Below are positions 6,739 through 15,384 of a DNA stretch of 40,300 nt, in pieces. Under the pieces are notes generated by a model. It had not been told where the DNA came from, searched no databases, and worked only from the letters and a program-made list of their open reading frames with translations. The stretch is from an uncultured Granulosicoccaceae bacterium (lineage in GTDB: Bacteria > Pseudomonadota > Gammaproteobacteria > Granulosicoccales > Granulosicoccaceae). Position numbers and translations under genes: made by a program. The stretch is from contig CALHOI010000027.1 in NCBI GenBank assembly GCA_938035525.1, positions 1 through 40,300 of the forward strand, read 5' to 3'. Within the stretch, counting starts at the first letter, position 1; the number at the start of each line of letters is the position of its first letter.

Positions 6739-7536
6739 CTACATTAACCCAGCAACCAAATGTCCGCCATCAACTGGAATGGTACAACCAGTCATATACT
6801 GACTTCTTGAAGATGCCAGTAACAATAAAACGCCGTCCAAGTCGGATAGCTCTCCTGCACGTCGGCTTGGTACTCGCTCAATAACTTTTTTTCCGGCATC
6901 GCTGTTTAAAAAGTCGTGGTTCATTTCGGTGCTAAAGTACCCCGGTGCGATGGCGTTGACTCTAATTTGATGGCGCGCTAACTCCAGTGCCATGATGTTG
7001 GTTAACTGCACGACAGCAGCTTTACTCACTGCGTAACTACCGACACCCGGTGCAACAGACAAACCCAGTATTGATGCTATGTTGATAACCGCACCAGGCT
7101 TGCCTGCATCAACCATTTGATTGCACACGGTTTGAGATACTTGCCATACGCCCGTTTGATTAACCCCGATAACCGCGTCTGTGTCGCTGTCTGTGGCGTC
7201 AAGAAAGTGCGCAACTTTTGCGATGCCAGCGTTGTTTATAAGGATATCTGGTACGCCGATCTCTGAAGCCATACTTGATAAAGCTGATTTGCAAGTCTCG
7301 CGGTTTTGCACATCCAGCACTAATGGGAATGCGTGTCCGCCTGATGAGTTAATTTCATCGGCTAACTTATCCAGCCTGTCTTGCCGTCTGGCGGCCACGA
7401 TAACGTTGCAGCCGGCTTTTGCAAGGCAATGTGCGAAGTGCCATCCCAAACCAGACGATGCGCCGGTCACCAAAGCAAGCTTGCCATCGAGTTCAAAGTA
7501 ATTGTTTGCCGTTGTGGCATTAGTTTTTGCGTTCAT
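6739..7536 (-). CDS. Short-chain dehydrogenase/reductase (SDR), classical type
   Basis: A 265-aa NAD(P)-dependent oxidoreductase of about normal length for a classical SDR. The cofactor motif TGASSGLG lies at residues 24-31, NNAG at 101-104, catalytic Ser155, and Y168-x3-K172. The arginines in VAARRQDRLDKL after the second strand suggest NADP(H) preference (inference). The C-terminal phrase YMTGCTIPVDGGHLVAG is typical of gluconate-5-dehydrogenase and FabG-like SDRs. The exact substrate is open. It is divergent from the PhzF gene with an 82-bp spacer that must hold both promoters. The ATG lacks a good Shine-Dalgarno. Confidence 0.88.
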   Translation of the reverse strand: MNAKTNATTANNYFELDGKLALVTGASSGLGWHFAHCLAKAGCNVIVAARRQDRLDKLADEINSSGGHAFPLVLDVQNRETCKSALSSMASEIGVPDILINNAGIAKVAHFLDATDSDTDAVIGVNQTGVWQVSQTVCNQMVDAGKPGAVINIASILGLSVAPGVGSYAVSKAAVVQLTNIMALELARHQIRVNAIAPGYFSTEMNHDFLNSDAGKKVIERVPSRRAGELSDLDGVLLLLASSRSQYMTGCTIPVDGGHLVAGLM

Positions 7537-7618
7537 GGTTTAGGTGAATTAGATTAACTACCTGTGTACACTGAGTTGCAGGTGTATAAGAATTTGTGAG
7601 AGTCGGGTACCTATTTGT

Positions 7619-8467
7619 ATGAAAAAGCTACGACGATTTATTCAATGTGATGTCTTCACATCTAAGCCTACCAAAGGCAACGCGCTAGCGGTAGTGCTTG
7701 ATGCGCAAGGGCTAAGCGAAGATGCCATGCGCCATTTTGCAGCGTGGACCAATTTAGCAGAAACCACCTTTATATTTCCGCCCAACGATCAAAACGCCGA
7801 CTACCGAGTTCGAATCCTTACACCTGTGCGCGAGATGCCGTTTGCTGGCCATCCCACGCTGGGCAGTTGTGCCGCCTGGCTACACACCGGTGGAGTGCCC
7901 AAGCAACAAGGGGTAGTCAGGCAAGAGTGTGGGGTCGGCATAGTTGAAATTGATGTCAGTAAAGAGGTACCGGCTTTTGTGTCGCCACCCACCACGATAA
8001 ACGATATGCCTGGTGAAAAATTTAGCGAGCTTACAAACAAACTCGGCATACTTCCTGAGCACGTTGTACGTTCTGCTGTACTGAATAACGGTCCAGAGTG
8101 GCATGCGTTTGAATTGCAATCAGCAGAGCAAGTGCTGGCTGTAGATTCATCCAGGGTTCGCTGGCCCAGCGAAAAATCCATAGGCTTGATTGGTCCACAC
8201 AAGCCGGGTTCTGAGTGCGATTTTGAAGTACGTATGTTGGCGCCCTCCAGTGGTATGAGCGAAGACCCCATCACCGGTTCTTTGAATTCTGCTTTGGCTC
8301 ACTGGCGCCTTCACAACAATGAATTGGATAAAGATCTGTTAATAGCTCAGGGCACCAGCATTAATAGAGAGGGGCGTGTCTACGTTAGCCGAGGTTCAGG
8401 CAAACAAGGAGAAGCGCGTATTGGCGGACAAACTCACATTCTAATAGAAGGCACTGTGTACTTGTAG
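7619..8467 (+). CDS. PhzF-family isomerase/epimerase-like protein
   Basis: A 282-aa protein with the diaminopimelate-epimerase-like double-hotdog fold of PhzF. It has the opening QCDVFTSKPTKGNALAVVLD, NLAETTFIF (about residues 42-50, containing the conserved Glu used as acid/base in PhzF), MPFAGHPTLGSCAAW (about 73-87), and the second-half phrase MSEDPITGSLNSALAHW (about 216-232). Members outside phenazine clusters have unknown isomerase roles, and no phenazine genes are present here, so the symbol phzF is withheld. It is followed 42 bp later by the DUF1801 gene on the same strand, probably cotranscribed. Confidence 0.88.
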   Translation: MKKLRRFIQCDVFTSKPTKGNALAVVLDAQGLSEDAMRHFAAWTNLAETTFIFPPNDQNADYRVRILTPVREMPFAGHPTLGSCAAWLHTGGVPKQQGVVRQECGVGIVEIDVSKEVPAFVSPPTTINDMPGEKFSELTNKLGILPEHVVRSAVLNNGPEWHAFELQSAEQVLAVDSSRVRWPSEKSIGLIGPHKPGSECDFEVRMLAPSSGMSEDPITGSLNSALAHWRLHNNELDKDLLIAQGTSINREGRVYVSRGSGKQGEARIGGQTHILIEGTVYL

Positions 8468-8509
8468 CCTAATTCGTATTGCGCTTTCGGCAACGAAAAA
8501 GGAATAGCG

Positions 8510-8929
8510 ATGAAATCAACTGTATCTGAACAAGTGGCGGAAGTTATAAAACATTATCCGGCCAAGCCCAAAAAAGTATTCAAGCAGGTGCGTCAGTTAG
8601 TTGTGGAGGCTGCGAAAGAATCCGTTGGTTTAGACAACACAGAAGAAACCTTAAAATGGGGAGAGCCAAGTTATCTGGGTAAAAACGGGAGCACGGTTCG
8701 CATGAAATGGACTGAAAAACAACCCGATCAATTTTCCTTATATTTTAATTGTAACTCGATCATGGTAGAGACCATCAGGGAGCTTTATCAGGATGAATTT
8801 ACTTATGATGGTAACCGGGCTTTATCATTCCCGCTGGATGACAACATTCCAGATGTTGCTTTGAAGCACTGCATAGCCATGGCGCTGGACTATCATAAAC
8901 TCAAAAAACTGCCCTTACTTGGCAATTGA
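8510..8929 (+). CDS. DUF1801-domain protein
   Basis: A 139-aa soluble protein with the DUF1801 (YdhG-like) layout: an N-terminal helix with YPAKPKKVFKQVRQLV, then ETLKWGEPSYLGKNGSTVRM (about residues 45-65; W-G-x-P-S-Y is the family hallmark), a strand DQFSLYFNC, and a C-terminal LDDNIPDVALKHCIAMALDYHK helix. The role is unknown; the fold is related to iron-chaperone-like frataxin-type proteins by family annotation only. AAGGA lies 7 nt before the ATG. The last codons and stop form part of a 13-bp tandem repeat. It probably shares a transcript with the PhzF gene. Confidence 0.85.
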   Translation: MKSTVSEQVAEVIKHYPAKPKKVFKQVRQLVVEAAKESVGLDNTEETLKWGEPSYLGKNGSTVRMKWTEKQPDQFSLYFNCNSIMVETIRELYQDEFTYDGNRALSFPLDDNIPDVALKHCIAMALDYHKLKKLPLLGN

Positions 8930-8968
8930 GCTTGGCAATTAAGCTTGGTTGTTAAGCGTGGCAATGAG
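8918..8968. repeat. 13-bp tandem repeat, four units, overlapping a stop codon
   Basis: Units: CTTGGCAATTGAG (8918-8930), CTTGGCAATTAAG (8931-8943), CTTGGTTGTTAAG (8944-8956) and CGTGGCAATGAG (8957-8968, one base shorter). The first unit contains the final codons and TGA of the DUF1801 gene. The array ends 25 bp before the stop of the convergent racemase-family gene. Confidence 0.85.
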
Positions 8969-8993
8969 TTGTGTTTTTGGCCAAATTACATCG

Positions 8994-9734
8994 CTAATAG
9001 ATTGGGTCGTCCAGATTCATTGTAAAACGACGTGGCATTAGCCCAGCCTGAAACCAATTAACAAAAGAATAAATAGAATACACGGGTACCCCAGTCAGCT
9101 TTCTTATATCTGCTGCATAGGGAACCATGTTTGTGCACTCCAATACGATAGCGCCAATATCTGTGTGCGATTGCATTAGTTTTTCAGCCGCTGCCAGATT
9201 GTCCTTTCGGCACTGATTAAAATCCAGAGTGGGGTGGTCATTGAGAATACCCGATGAAAATTCACTGTTGGGTTCAGTGCCACCAACGGGTGTGTCTAAC
9301 GGAATGTTTGCCGCGATCAAGTGTTTATCGGTCAGTGTTTCTTTTGAGATGGTTAGCACACCCACACGTTTATCAGGTGGCAACATGGCTTGAATCCACG
9401 GCACTTGCATCAGTGACGAAGCCGCCACCGGCACCCCTATGGCCTGACTGAGTTCGTTTTGTATCAGTGCCAGAAAGCCGCAATTGGTGGTAATGCCATC
9501 GGCCCCGGAGGCAACGAGGTCTTTGGCTGCATCAATAAATAAATTGCTTAGCACTGACGCATCGTTTCGTACCACCAAGTCGGGTGTAGCGCCACGCACT
9601 ACACGATATTGCACCGGAAAGGGCCAGGTTAGCGCGTTACCCATATCACCAATCACACGCGGAAATTGCGTTTCCAACATGAGAATTCCAACATTGGCAC
9701 CAAATACTGTTTTTCCGCCCTGTTCTGTTGTCAC
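8994..9734 (-). CDS. Aspartate/glutamate racemase-superfamily protein
   Basis: A 246-aa member of the Asp/Glu/hydantoin racemase superfamily, whose relatives racemise amino acids or isomerise/decarboxylate dicarboxylates by a two-Cys mechanism. The N-terminal Cys lies in ITTNCGFLALIQ (about residues 80-91) and the second in VLECTNMVPYA (about 197-207). The strand NVGILMLETQFPR opens the Rossmann-like half. The start is GTG at 9734 with AGGA 7 nt upstream. It is divergent from the ThDP enzyme at 9876 across 141 bp, so the two may be co-regulated. It is clearly different from the aspartate racemase at 21450. The substrate is unknown. Confidence 0.85.
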   Translation of the reverse strand: MTTEQGGKTVFGANVGILMLETQFPRVIGDMGNALTWPFPVQYRVVRGATPDLVVRNDASVLSNLFIDAAKDLVASGADGITTNCGFLALIQNELSQAIGVPVAASSLMQVPWIQAMLPPDKRVGVLTISKETLTDKHLIAANIPLDTPVGGTEPNSEFSSGILNDHPTLDFNQCRKDNLAAAEKLMQSHTDIGAIVLECTNMVPYAADIRKLTGVPVYSIYSFVNWFQAGLMPRRFTMNLDDPIY

Positions 9735-9875
9735 GTTTAGGTCCTGATTCTGAATGTATTACATGGTACGTCAGCCCTGTAGCCTTGGCCAGAGATTCAT
9801 TGCTGCAGAATTTGGCTAGGTTCCATCCTCTGGCTTTGGTACAGTGCGTACAGCCTCTACGGATTTAGCAGCAAG

Positions 9876-11573
9876 ATGAATACAAAAAATACACTAAACG
9901 GTGCGCAAGCCATGGTTCGCATGCTAGAGGCGCATTCAGTCAAACATATATTTGGATTGTGTGGCGATACTACCTTGCCTTTTTACGATGCCATGCACAC
10001 GCTTGATCATGATATTACGCATGTTCTAACACGTGATGAACGAAGTGCTGCCTACATGGCAGACGGGTATTCTCGCGTCACCAGTAAACCGGGTGTGTGT
10101 GAAGGGCCATCTGGCGGTGGTGCCACTTATATATTGCCAGGGCTCATTGAATCTAACGAGTCGTCTTATGCTGTGTTGGGTATCACCACCGATATCTCGG
10201 TTGCTAGCTATGGCAAGTACCCTTTAACCGAAGTCGATCAAAAAGCGGTGATGGCGCCGCTAACAAAATGGAATACGGTCATTACCCAGGCCGATCACAT
10301 CCCAAGAATGGTGCGTCAGGCGTTTCGCGCCATGACAACAGGCCGATCAGGATCAGCTCACTTGGGCTTACCCTACGATGTGCAATACCAGAGTGTGCCA
10401 CCCGAAGACATCTGGGCAGACGCTAACCATACAAGTTATCCAGCGTATCGCGTTGCACCAGATCCAAGTTCAGTTGAAGCAGCGGTTGATTCATTGTTGT
10501 CTGCAAAGAATCCAATAGTGGTTTGCGGTGGTGGCGTCGTTATCAGTGGTGCCGATCAAGAGTTGGCTATATTGGCAACGCGTCTTGATATCCCTGTGGC
10601 TACATCGATATCGGGGCAAGGCAGCCTCGCCGAATCGCACCCCAACTGCTTAGGCGTTGTGGGCTCTAATGGTGGCACTGACGAAACCTGGGCCTTGTTG
10701 GCCGCAGCAGACCTTGTCGTGTTTATGGGTTGCCGAGCAGGTTCAACCACAACATCACGTTGGGAGGCACCAAAACCGGGTGCACGTGTTATCCATTTTG
10801 ACTCTGACCCCATGGTGATTGGTGCTAATTACCAAACTGAGGTCGGGGTGGTGGGCGATTTGAAATTAGCGCTGCAAGCGCTTAATGCTGAAATGGATAA
10901 GCGAGGCCAGGCGTCACAAAGTTATGGAGGAGCAGCGTCAATTGCCGCTGCAAAGAAAACCAAGTTTGAACACTTTCAGGTGCATGCCAATAGTAACGAG
11001 TTGCCTATCAGGCCCGAACGCGTTATTGATACCATGATGAATGTCTTGCCGGACGACGCAACCATCGTGTCTGACCCCGGTACCTCATGCCCTTATTTTT
11101 CAGCTTACTATCAGCTGCCATTGTCGGGCCGCCAATTTATTACTAATCGAGCACATGGGGCATTGGGCTATTCTCTTAGTGCCGCGCTGGGTGTCTGGTT
11201 TGGTCGGCCCAACAGTAAGGTGGTTGCCATGATGGGCGATGGTTCTTTTGGGTTTACGTGTGGTGAACTGGAAACCGTCGTGCGGCACAAAGCGCCTATT
11301 ACTTACATTGTTTTTTCAAACAGTGCCTTTGGCTGGATTAAAGCTAGTCAGGAAGCCGATTGCGACAAGCGTTATTACAACGTTGATTTTAATCGGGTAG
11401 ACCACGCAGCTGTTGCCAGTGCTTATGGTGTAAAAGCATGGCGGGTTGAAGACCCAGCACAACTTAAAAAGATTTTGAGTGAGGCCATTGAACACGATGG
11501 ACCGACACTGGTTGATATCGTGACGCAACCGTTAGAAGAGGCCAATGCACCGGTGCGGCGGTGGATGGGTTAA
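9876..11573 (+). CDS. ThDP-dependent acetolactate-synthase-like enzyme
   Basis: A 565-aa three-domain thiamine-diphosphate enzyme. The PYR domain (residues about 5-175) has catalytic Glu55 in RDERSAAYMADGYSR. The central domain (about 195-330) includes NPIVVCGGGVV and VVFMGCRAG. The PP domain (about 375-550) has GDGSFGFTCGELETV near residue 453 and the NSAFG asparagine that completes the GDG-x(n)-N metal motif. Length and domain order match acetolactate synthase, sulfoacetaldehyde acetyltransferase and related C-C ligases/lyases. There is no small regulatory subunit gene beside it, so biosynthetic IlvB is unlikely and a catabolic role is inferred from the racemase and ABC importer neighbours. 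Confidence 0.88.
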   Translation: MNTKNTLNGAQAMVRMLEAHSVKHIFGLCGDTTLPFYDAMHTLDHDITHVLTRDERSAAYMADGYSRVTSKPGVCEGPSGGGATYILPGLIESNESSYAVLGITTDISVASYGKYPLTEVDQKAVMAPLTKWNTVITQADHIPRMVRQAFRAMTTGRSGSAHLGLPYDVQYQSVPPEDIWADANHTSYPAYRVAPDPSSVEAAVDSLLSAKNPIVVCGGGVVISGADQELAILATRLDIPVATSISGQGSLAESHPNCLGVVGSNGGTDETWALLAAADLVVFMGCRAGSTTTSRWEAPKPGARVIHFDSDPMVIGANYQTEVGVVGDLKLALQALNAEMDKRGQASQSYGGAASIAAAKKTKFEHFQVHANSNELPIRPERVIDTMMNVLPDDATIVSDPGTSCPYFSAYYQLPLSGRQFITNRAHGALGYSLSAALGVWFGRPNSKVVAMMGDGSFGFTCGELETVVRHKAPITYIVFSNSAFGWIKASQEADCDKRYYNVDFNRVDHAAVASAYGVKAWRVEDPAQLKKILSEAIEHDGPTLVDIVTQPLEEANAPVRRWMG

Positions 11574-11625
11574 CTGAACCGAGTACTAACCAGAATAAGT
11601 CTATAACATCACAGATGGTGAAGTC

Positions 11626-12483
11626 GTGACCGCAATTAAACGCTTTAATGCTGATCTATACAGCGTGGTGCGGTTTTTGGGTCAGTGGGTTCTTAACTTT
11701 AGCGCTGAGGTGGCGTCGTCGTTCAGACTGCTGTTCGTAAGTCAGAGAGGCGATAATGAAAAACCGTCGTTGTTATCTTCTTGGCGAGCACGTTTACAAA
11801 GTCTGTGTTTTCCATTCATATATTTACCATTGCAACTGATACTCACCATTGCTTCACTGGTACTGCACGCTATTGCAAATCTATTAAACCGAAACATACC
11901 CTCGTATGCTGAACGCGGTCTAAGTGAAGCCGAGCAAAAATATTTGTACGCGATATTCGCGGACAACTTATGCTACGAGAAAATTCAGCTCCAATTTGGC
12001 GGTGTTAAAGAACGATTAAAAATTAGCCCCCAGGCGGTTGGCAATGACATATTTTTGCGAAAAAACTGGGGGACACGTTTGTACTATGACGATCTGTCTC
12101 TGTCGAACGAGGGGCTGCGTCTTTTAGGTCATGAAGCGTGTCATGTTTGGCAGTCCCAGAATGGCGGTGCAAAGTACATAGGTGATTCTTTAATTACGCA
12201 AACCTGTGTTGCGCTGGGCAATCGATTACGGGTTCATTTAAGCCATGGCTACAACATATTACCGCCGCTGCGCGAACACATCCGCTTTGAAAATTGTAAT
12301 GTTGAGCAACAGGCTGTTATCGCTGAATTGATTGGCCTAAGTTGCGCCACTTTTAGTGGTAATGAATTGAATAAAAATCAGTTTTGTAAAGTCAGTGGCA
12401 TCTCATTGAACGAAATGGAGTTCGATGTTGTCTCACAAGCCCATAGGCACCTGCAGAGATCCACTCAAGGAGCAGCAACGTAA
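11626..12483 (+). CDS. HExxH-motif protein with a central hydrophobic segment (DUF4157/Vgr-related-like)
   Basis: A 285-aa protein of uncertain family. Residues about 60-90 (FPFIYLPLQLILTIASLVLH) form one long membrane-inserting segment. Near residue 168 comes LGHEACHVWQSQNGG, an HExxH zinc-binding-type motif followed by W-Q as in the DUF4157 and Vgr-related proteins. I infer only a metal-binding or peptidase-like fold. The C-terminal third is helical. The start is GTG at 11626, because an upstream ATG in another frame stops immediately; no strong Shine-Dalgarno is present. It follows the ThDP gene by 52 bp and precedes the importer genes, but shows no clear functional link. Confidence 0.6.
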   Translation: MTAIKRFNADLYSVVRFLGQWVLNFSAEVASSFRLLFVSQRGDNEKPSLLSSWRARLQSLCFPFIYLPLQLILTIASLVLHAIANLLNRNIPSYAERGLSEAEQKYLYAIFADNLCYEKIQLQFGGVKERLKISPQAVGNDIFLRKNWGTRLYYDDLSLSNEGLRLLGHEACHVWQSQNGGAKYIGDSLITQTCVALGNRLRVHLSHGYNILPPLREHIRFENCNVEQQAVIAELIGLSCATFSGNELNKNQFCKVSGISLNEMEFDVVSQAHRHLQRSTQGAAT

Positions 12484-12648
12484 AAGTTCGACAACGCCTG
12501 CAAAAATAGTAACGAAAAGTCGCCGCTTAGTTAAAGAAAAGCCGCGTTTCCAACGTTATTTCAATGATTTACCTAAAATTCGATGTTCACACAGCGTATC
12601 ATTGAATTCTTGTTACAATTAATGTTCGTTAACGGAGCGTATAAAAAA

Positions 12649-13431
12649 GTGAGAAAGATAATAAAACTAGTCGCCGCAACCATGCTGACCTTGGGCGTTA
12701 GCTGGGGAGTAACTGGTGTGGCGCATGCGCAGTCAGCGCTGGAAGATATTTTAAGCAGTGGCAAGTTAAAGGTCGGTACAACCGGTGACTGGAATCCAAT
12801 GACAGTCAAAGATCCCGCCACCAACACGTACAAGGGTTTTGATATTGACGTGATGACCGAGCTTGCCAAAGATCTCGATGTTGAGCTCGAGTTTGTACCC
12901 ACCGATTGGAAAACGTTAGTCAACGGCGTAACCGCAGGCAAGTACCACATCACTGGCTCTGCCTCCATTTCCCCAGCCCGAATGAAAGCGGCCGGCTTTT
13001 CCGAAAGTTATCTGGCAGTGGAAATTTACCCTTTTGCCATGAAAGACAACGCATCCAAATTTGATGGTTGGGATTCAATCAATCAGCCGGGCGTTAAAGT
13101 GGCAACCACCCTTGGTACCACTTTCGAAAAACATGCTCGCGAATGGTTTCCCAATGCAGAGATCAAAGTCGTTGAAGCGCCAGCGCGTGGATTCAACGAA
13201 GTTGTTGCAGGTCGTGCCGATGTGTTTATAACATCAAATATTGAAGGCGCCACACTAAAAGAGAAATTCGACATTGCGCAAGTCGCCGGTGCCGATGCGC
13301 GTGCGCCAGCACCGATTGCCATGTTGTTGCCGCAGGGCGATCAAGTGTGGATAAACTATGTGAATAACTGGGTGAAACTGAAAAAGCTGAAAGGCTTTTT
13401 CGATGACACCGGTAGCACGTGGGGCATGTAA
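12649..13431 (+). CDS. Amino-acid ABC transporter substrate-binding protein (family 3)
   Basis: A periplasmic binding protein of about 260 aa. A GTG at 12649 gives a classic signal peptide (MRKIIKLVAATMLTLGV... ending AHA before QSALEDI), with GGAG 11 nt upstream. A longer in-frame ATG at 12583 would put 22 odd residues before the signal, so it is rejected. The mature part shows family-3 features: GKLKVGTTGDWNPM, TYKGFDIDVMTELAKDL, VTAGKYHITGSASISPARM and the closing VNNWVKLKKLKGFFDD. The family binds polar amino acids or similar small acids. It leads the importer operon but is separated from the ATPase by a strong hairpin. A TACAAT -10-like box lies at 12614-12619. Confidence 0.88.
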   Translation: MRKIIKLVAATMLTLGVSWGVTGVAHAQSALEDILSSGKLKVGTTGDWNPMTVKDPATNTYKGFDIDVMTELAKDLDVELEFVPTDWKTLVNGVTAGKYHITGSASISPARMKAAGFSESYLAVEIYPFAMKDNASKFDGWDSINQPGVKVATTLGTTFEKHAREWFPNAEIKVVEAPARGFNEVVAGRADVFITSNIEGATLKEKFDIAQVAGADARAPAPIAMLLPQGDQVWINYVNNWVKLKKLKGFFDDTGSTWGM

Positions 13432-13446
13432 TCAGTCTGTTAAGTT

Positions 13447-13479
13447 AACAAGCTGTCTGGTTTTGCCAGACAGCTTGTT
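13447..13479 (+). terminator. Perfect 14-bp hairpin after the binding-protein gene
   Basis: AACAAGCTGTCTGG (13447-13460) pairs with CCAGACAGCTTGTT (13466-13479) around TTTTG, 15 bp after the stop. Only a short T-run follows. In ABC operons such a hairpin usually lets most transcripts end, or be stabilised, after the binding-protein cistron, giving more binding protein than ATPase and permease (inference). Confidence 0.7.
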
Positions 13480-13588
13480 TCTGGACAGCTTGATTGCACG
13501 CAGTTTTTTGCCCCTGCAGTTTTTTCCATAAATGCAGTAGTGTGCTAAATCAGTTGTCTCACTCCCTTTATATATCAGTTGTAACAAC

Positions 13589-14335
13589 ATGACTCAAACC
13601 GATATTGCCATTGAGATGATTGGCGTGGATAAGTGGTTTGGTGACTTTCAAGTGCTGCGTAACATTGATCTGCAGGTTCAAGCCGGTGAGCGTGTGGTCA
13701 TTTGTGGCCCCTCGGGCTCGGGTAAGTCAACGGTGGTGCGTTGTTTGAATGGTTTGGAAATACATCAACAAGGGCGTATTTTTGTTGATGGTCTTGAGCT
13801 AACTAAAAAGAGAAAGGCCATAAAAAGCATCCGAGCTGAAGTGGGCATGGTATTTCAGCAGTTCAATTTATTTCCGCACTTAACCGTACTCGAAAACCTC
13901 ACTCTCGGGCCAATGAAAGCTCGTGGGCTCAGCAAAGAAGAGGCAGAGGCGCGCGCTATGAAATACCTGGAGCGTGTTCATATTCCTGAGCAAGCCGAAA
14001 AAAAGCCGGGGCAGCTCTCGGGTGGTCAGCAACAACGTGTGGCAATTGCTCGCTCTTTGTGTATGGAACCTAAAATCATGCTGTTTGACGAACCAACTTC
14101 TGCACTTGACCCGGAAATGATTTCTGAAGTCCTCGACGTTATGCTCGAATTGGCGGAAGAGGGCATGACGATGGTGGTCGTCACCCATGAAATGGGATTT
14201 GCCAGAAAGGCGGCTGACATGATGGTGTTTATGGACGAAGGTGAAATTGTCGAAACCGGCAAGCCAGCCGATTTTTTTGAAAACCCTCAAACCGATCGTT
14301 GTAAGCAGTTTCTCGATCAAATTTTGCAGCACTAG
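13589..14335 (+). CDS. Polar amino-acid ABC transporter ATP-binding protein (GlnQ-like)
   Basis: A 248-aa ATPase with every required motif: Walker [10 protein letters not shown] (about residues 39-47), Q-loop [10 protein letters not shown] (about 89-98), signature [14 protein letters not shown] (about 144-157), Walker [15 protein letters not shown] (about 164-177) and the switch His in VVTHEMGFA (about 197-205). Spacing and the C-terminal [15 protein letters not shown] match the GlnQ/HisP/ArtP class. It drives uptake through the permease that follows after an 18-bp gap. No Shine-Dalgarno is obvious before the ATG. It lies 157 bp past the binding-protein gene, beyond the hairpin. Confidence 0.93.
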   Translation: MTQTDIAIEMIGVDKWFGDFQVLRNIDLQVQAGERVVICGPSGSGKSTVVRCLNGLEIHQQGRIFVDGLELTKKRKAIKSIRAEVGMVFQQFNLFPHLTVLENLTLGPMKARGLSKEEAEARAMKYLERVHIPEQAEKKPGQLSGGQQQRVAIARSLCMEPKIMLFDEPTSALDPEMISEVLDVMLELAEEGMTMVVVTHEMGFARKAADMMVFMDEGEIVETGKPADFFENPQTDRCKQFLDQILQH

Positions 14336-14353
14336 TATTCTGGTAAAACGACT

Positions 14354-15148
14354 ATGCGAAGTGTGCGAAATTTTTTCACAGGTTATGGCTTTCCCATTGT
14401 CATTGGTATCGTGCTGTTGGTTGCACTGGTTTATACCCTGGGCGCTAACGACAGCCTGAAATGGTATGTGGTTTCACCGTTCACAAAACAGGGTGCGGTT
14501 AATCTCAAGTTTTTAATTGCAGGTACCTTTAATACGCTGGCTATGTCATTCCTGGCGCTATTGATATCTATCGTTGTAGGACTGCTAATAGCCATACCCG
14601 GCATTGCTAAAAACAAACCTTTGCGGGCAACTAACTATGCGTATGTCGAGATTGTCCGCTCTATTCCGCTGTTACCGTTGATTCTTTGGGTGTATTACGG
14701 CCTTCCGGAAATCGCTGGTATTCAGTTTGACTACTTTTGGGCAGGTGTGTTTGCTCTGGCGTTATCTGATAGCGCTTTCGAGGCAGAAATATTTCGCGCC
14801 GGCATACAGTCCATTCCAAAAGGGCAGGCCGAAGCATCCAGCACAGTAGGTTTGAATTATTTTCAATCCATGCGGTACGTTATTTTGCCGCAAGCCATTC
14901 GGCGTATTCTGCCAGCCTTGGGGAATCAGTTTGCCTACATGGTAAAAATGTCGGCGCTGGTTTCGGTTATCGGATTGCAGGAACTGACCCGTCGTGCCAA
15001 TGAATTAATTGTTACTGAGTACCGGGCATTAGAAATTTACTCAGTACTGATCATCGAGTATCTGGTCATTATTCTCATTATTGGGCAATTTGTACGATGG
15101 CTGGAACGAAAAATGGGTACTGACGAGGCATCAGCCGGGCGAAAATAA
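14354..15148 (+). CDS. Polar amino-acid ABC transporter permease
   Basis: A 264-aa inner-membrane permease of the HisM/GlnP type. There is an N-terminal span near residues 9-28, then further hydrophobic segments starting at about 50, 90, 130 and 225. The BPD_transp_1 EAA loop is read in GQAEASSTVGLNYFQSMRYV continuing to LPQAIRRILPALG (about residues 157-190), which contacts the ATPase. There is only one permease gene, so the channel is probably a homodimer (inference; most relatives use two). It completes the three-gene importer. A small hairpin follows 42 bp later (15190-15209). Confidence 0.92.
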   Translation: MRSVRNFFTGYGFPIVIGIVLLVALVYTLGANDSLKWYVVSPFTKQGAVNLKFLIAGTFNTLAMSFLALLISIVVGLLIAIPGIAKNKPLRATNYAYVEIVRSIPLLPLILWVYYGLPEIAGIQFDYFWAGVFALALSDSAFEAEIFRAGIQSIPKGQAEASSTVGLNYFQSMRYVILPQAIRRILPALGNQFAYMVKMSALVSVIGLQELTRRANELIVTEYRALEIYSVLIIEYLVIILIIGQFVRWLERKMGTDEASAGRK

Positions 15149-15189
15149 TCGTCGTCAGTTACCGTTGTTATCATTTGGGGTTATCAGTT

Positions 15190-15209
15190 GGTGTCAGCAG
15201 TGTGACACC
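15190..15209 (+). terminator. Short hairpin after the permease gene
   Basis: GGTGTCA (15190-15196) pairs with TGACACC (15203-15209) around GCAGTG, 42 bp past the permease stop. There is no T-tract, so this is weak evidence of termination. Confidence 0.25.
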
Positions 15210-15384
15210 TGTGTGCGCCAAGTCAGTTGCTTCCAATCGTTTACATTCCAAAACACGTCCTGGCTATTTATTGCCGTAAATATTCTGTGTTTATTCGCTA
15301 AAATAGTGAACAGAGGAATGTGAATCCCTCATGACCACGAACAAATCCGCGCATTGCCGTGCTTGCGCATTAACGAGATACAAC

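Noticed and set aside
7801..8274. 157-codon frame antisense to the PhzF-family gene
   Set aside because: Its translation has no domain pattern and the + strand gene is unambiguous.
9735..9875. TPP riboswitch before the ThDP-dependent enzyme
   Set aside because: The conserved CUGAGA and ACCUGAU elements are not present in the leader.
13880..14332. 150-codon frame antisense to the ABC ATPase gene
   Set aside because: His/Phe-rich translation without motifs; the opposite strand has every ABC motif.
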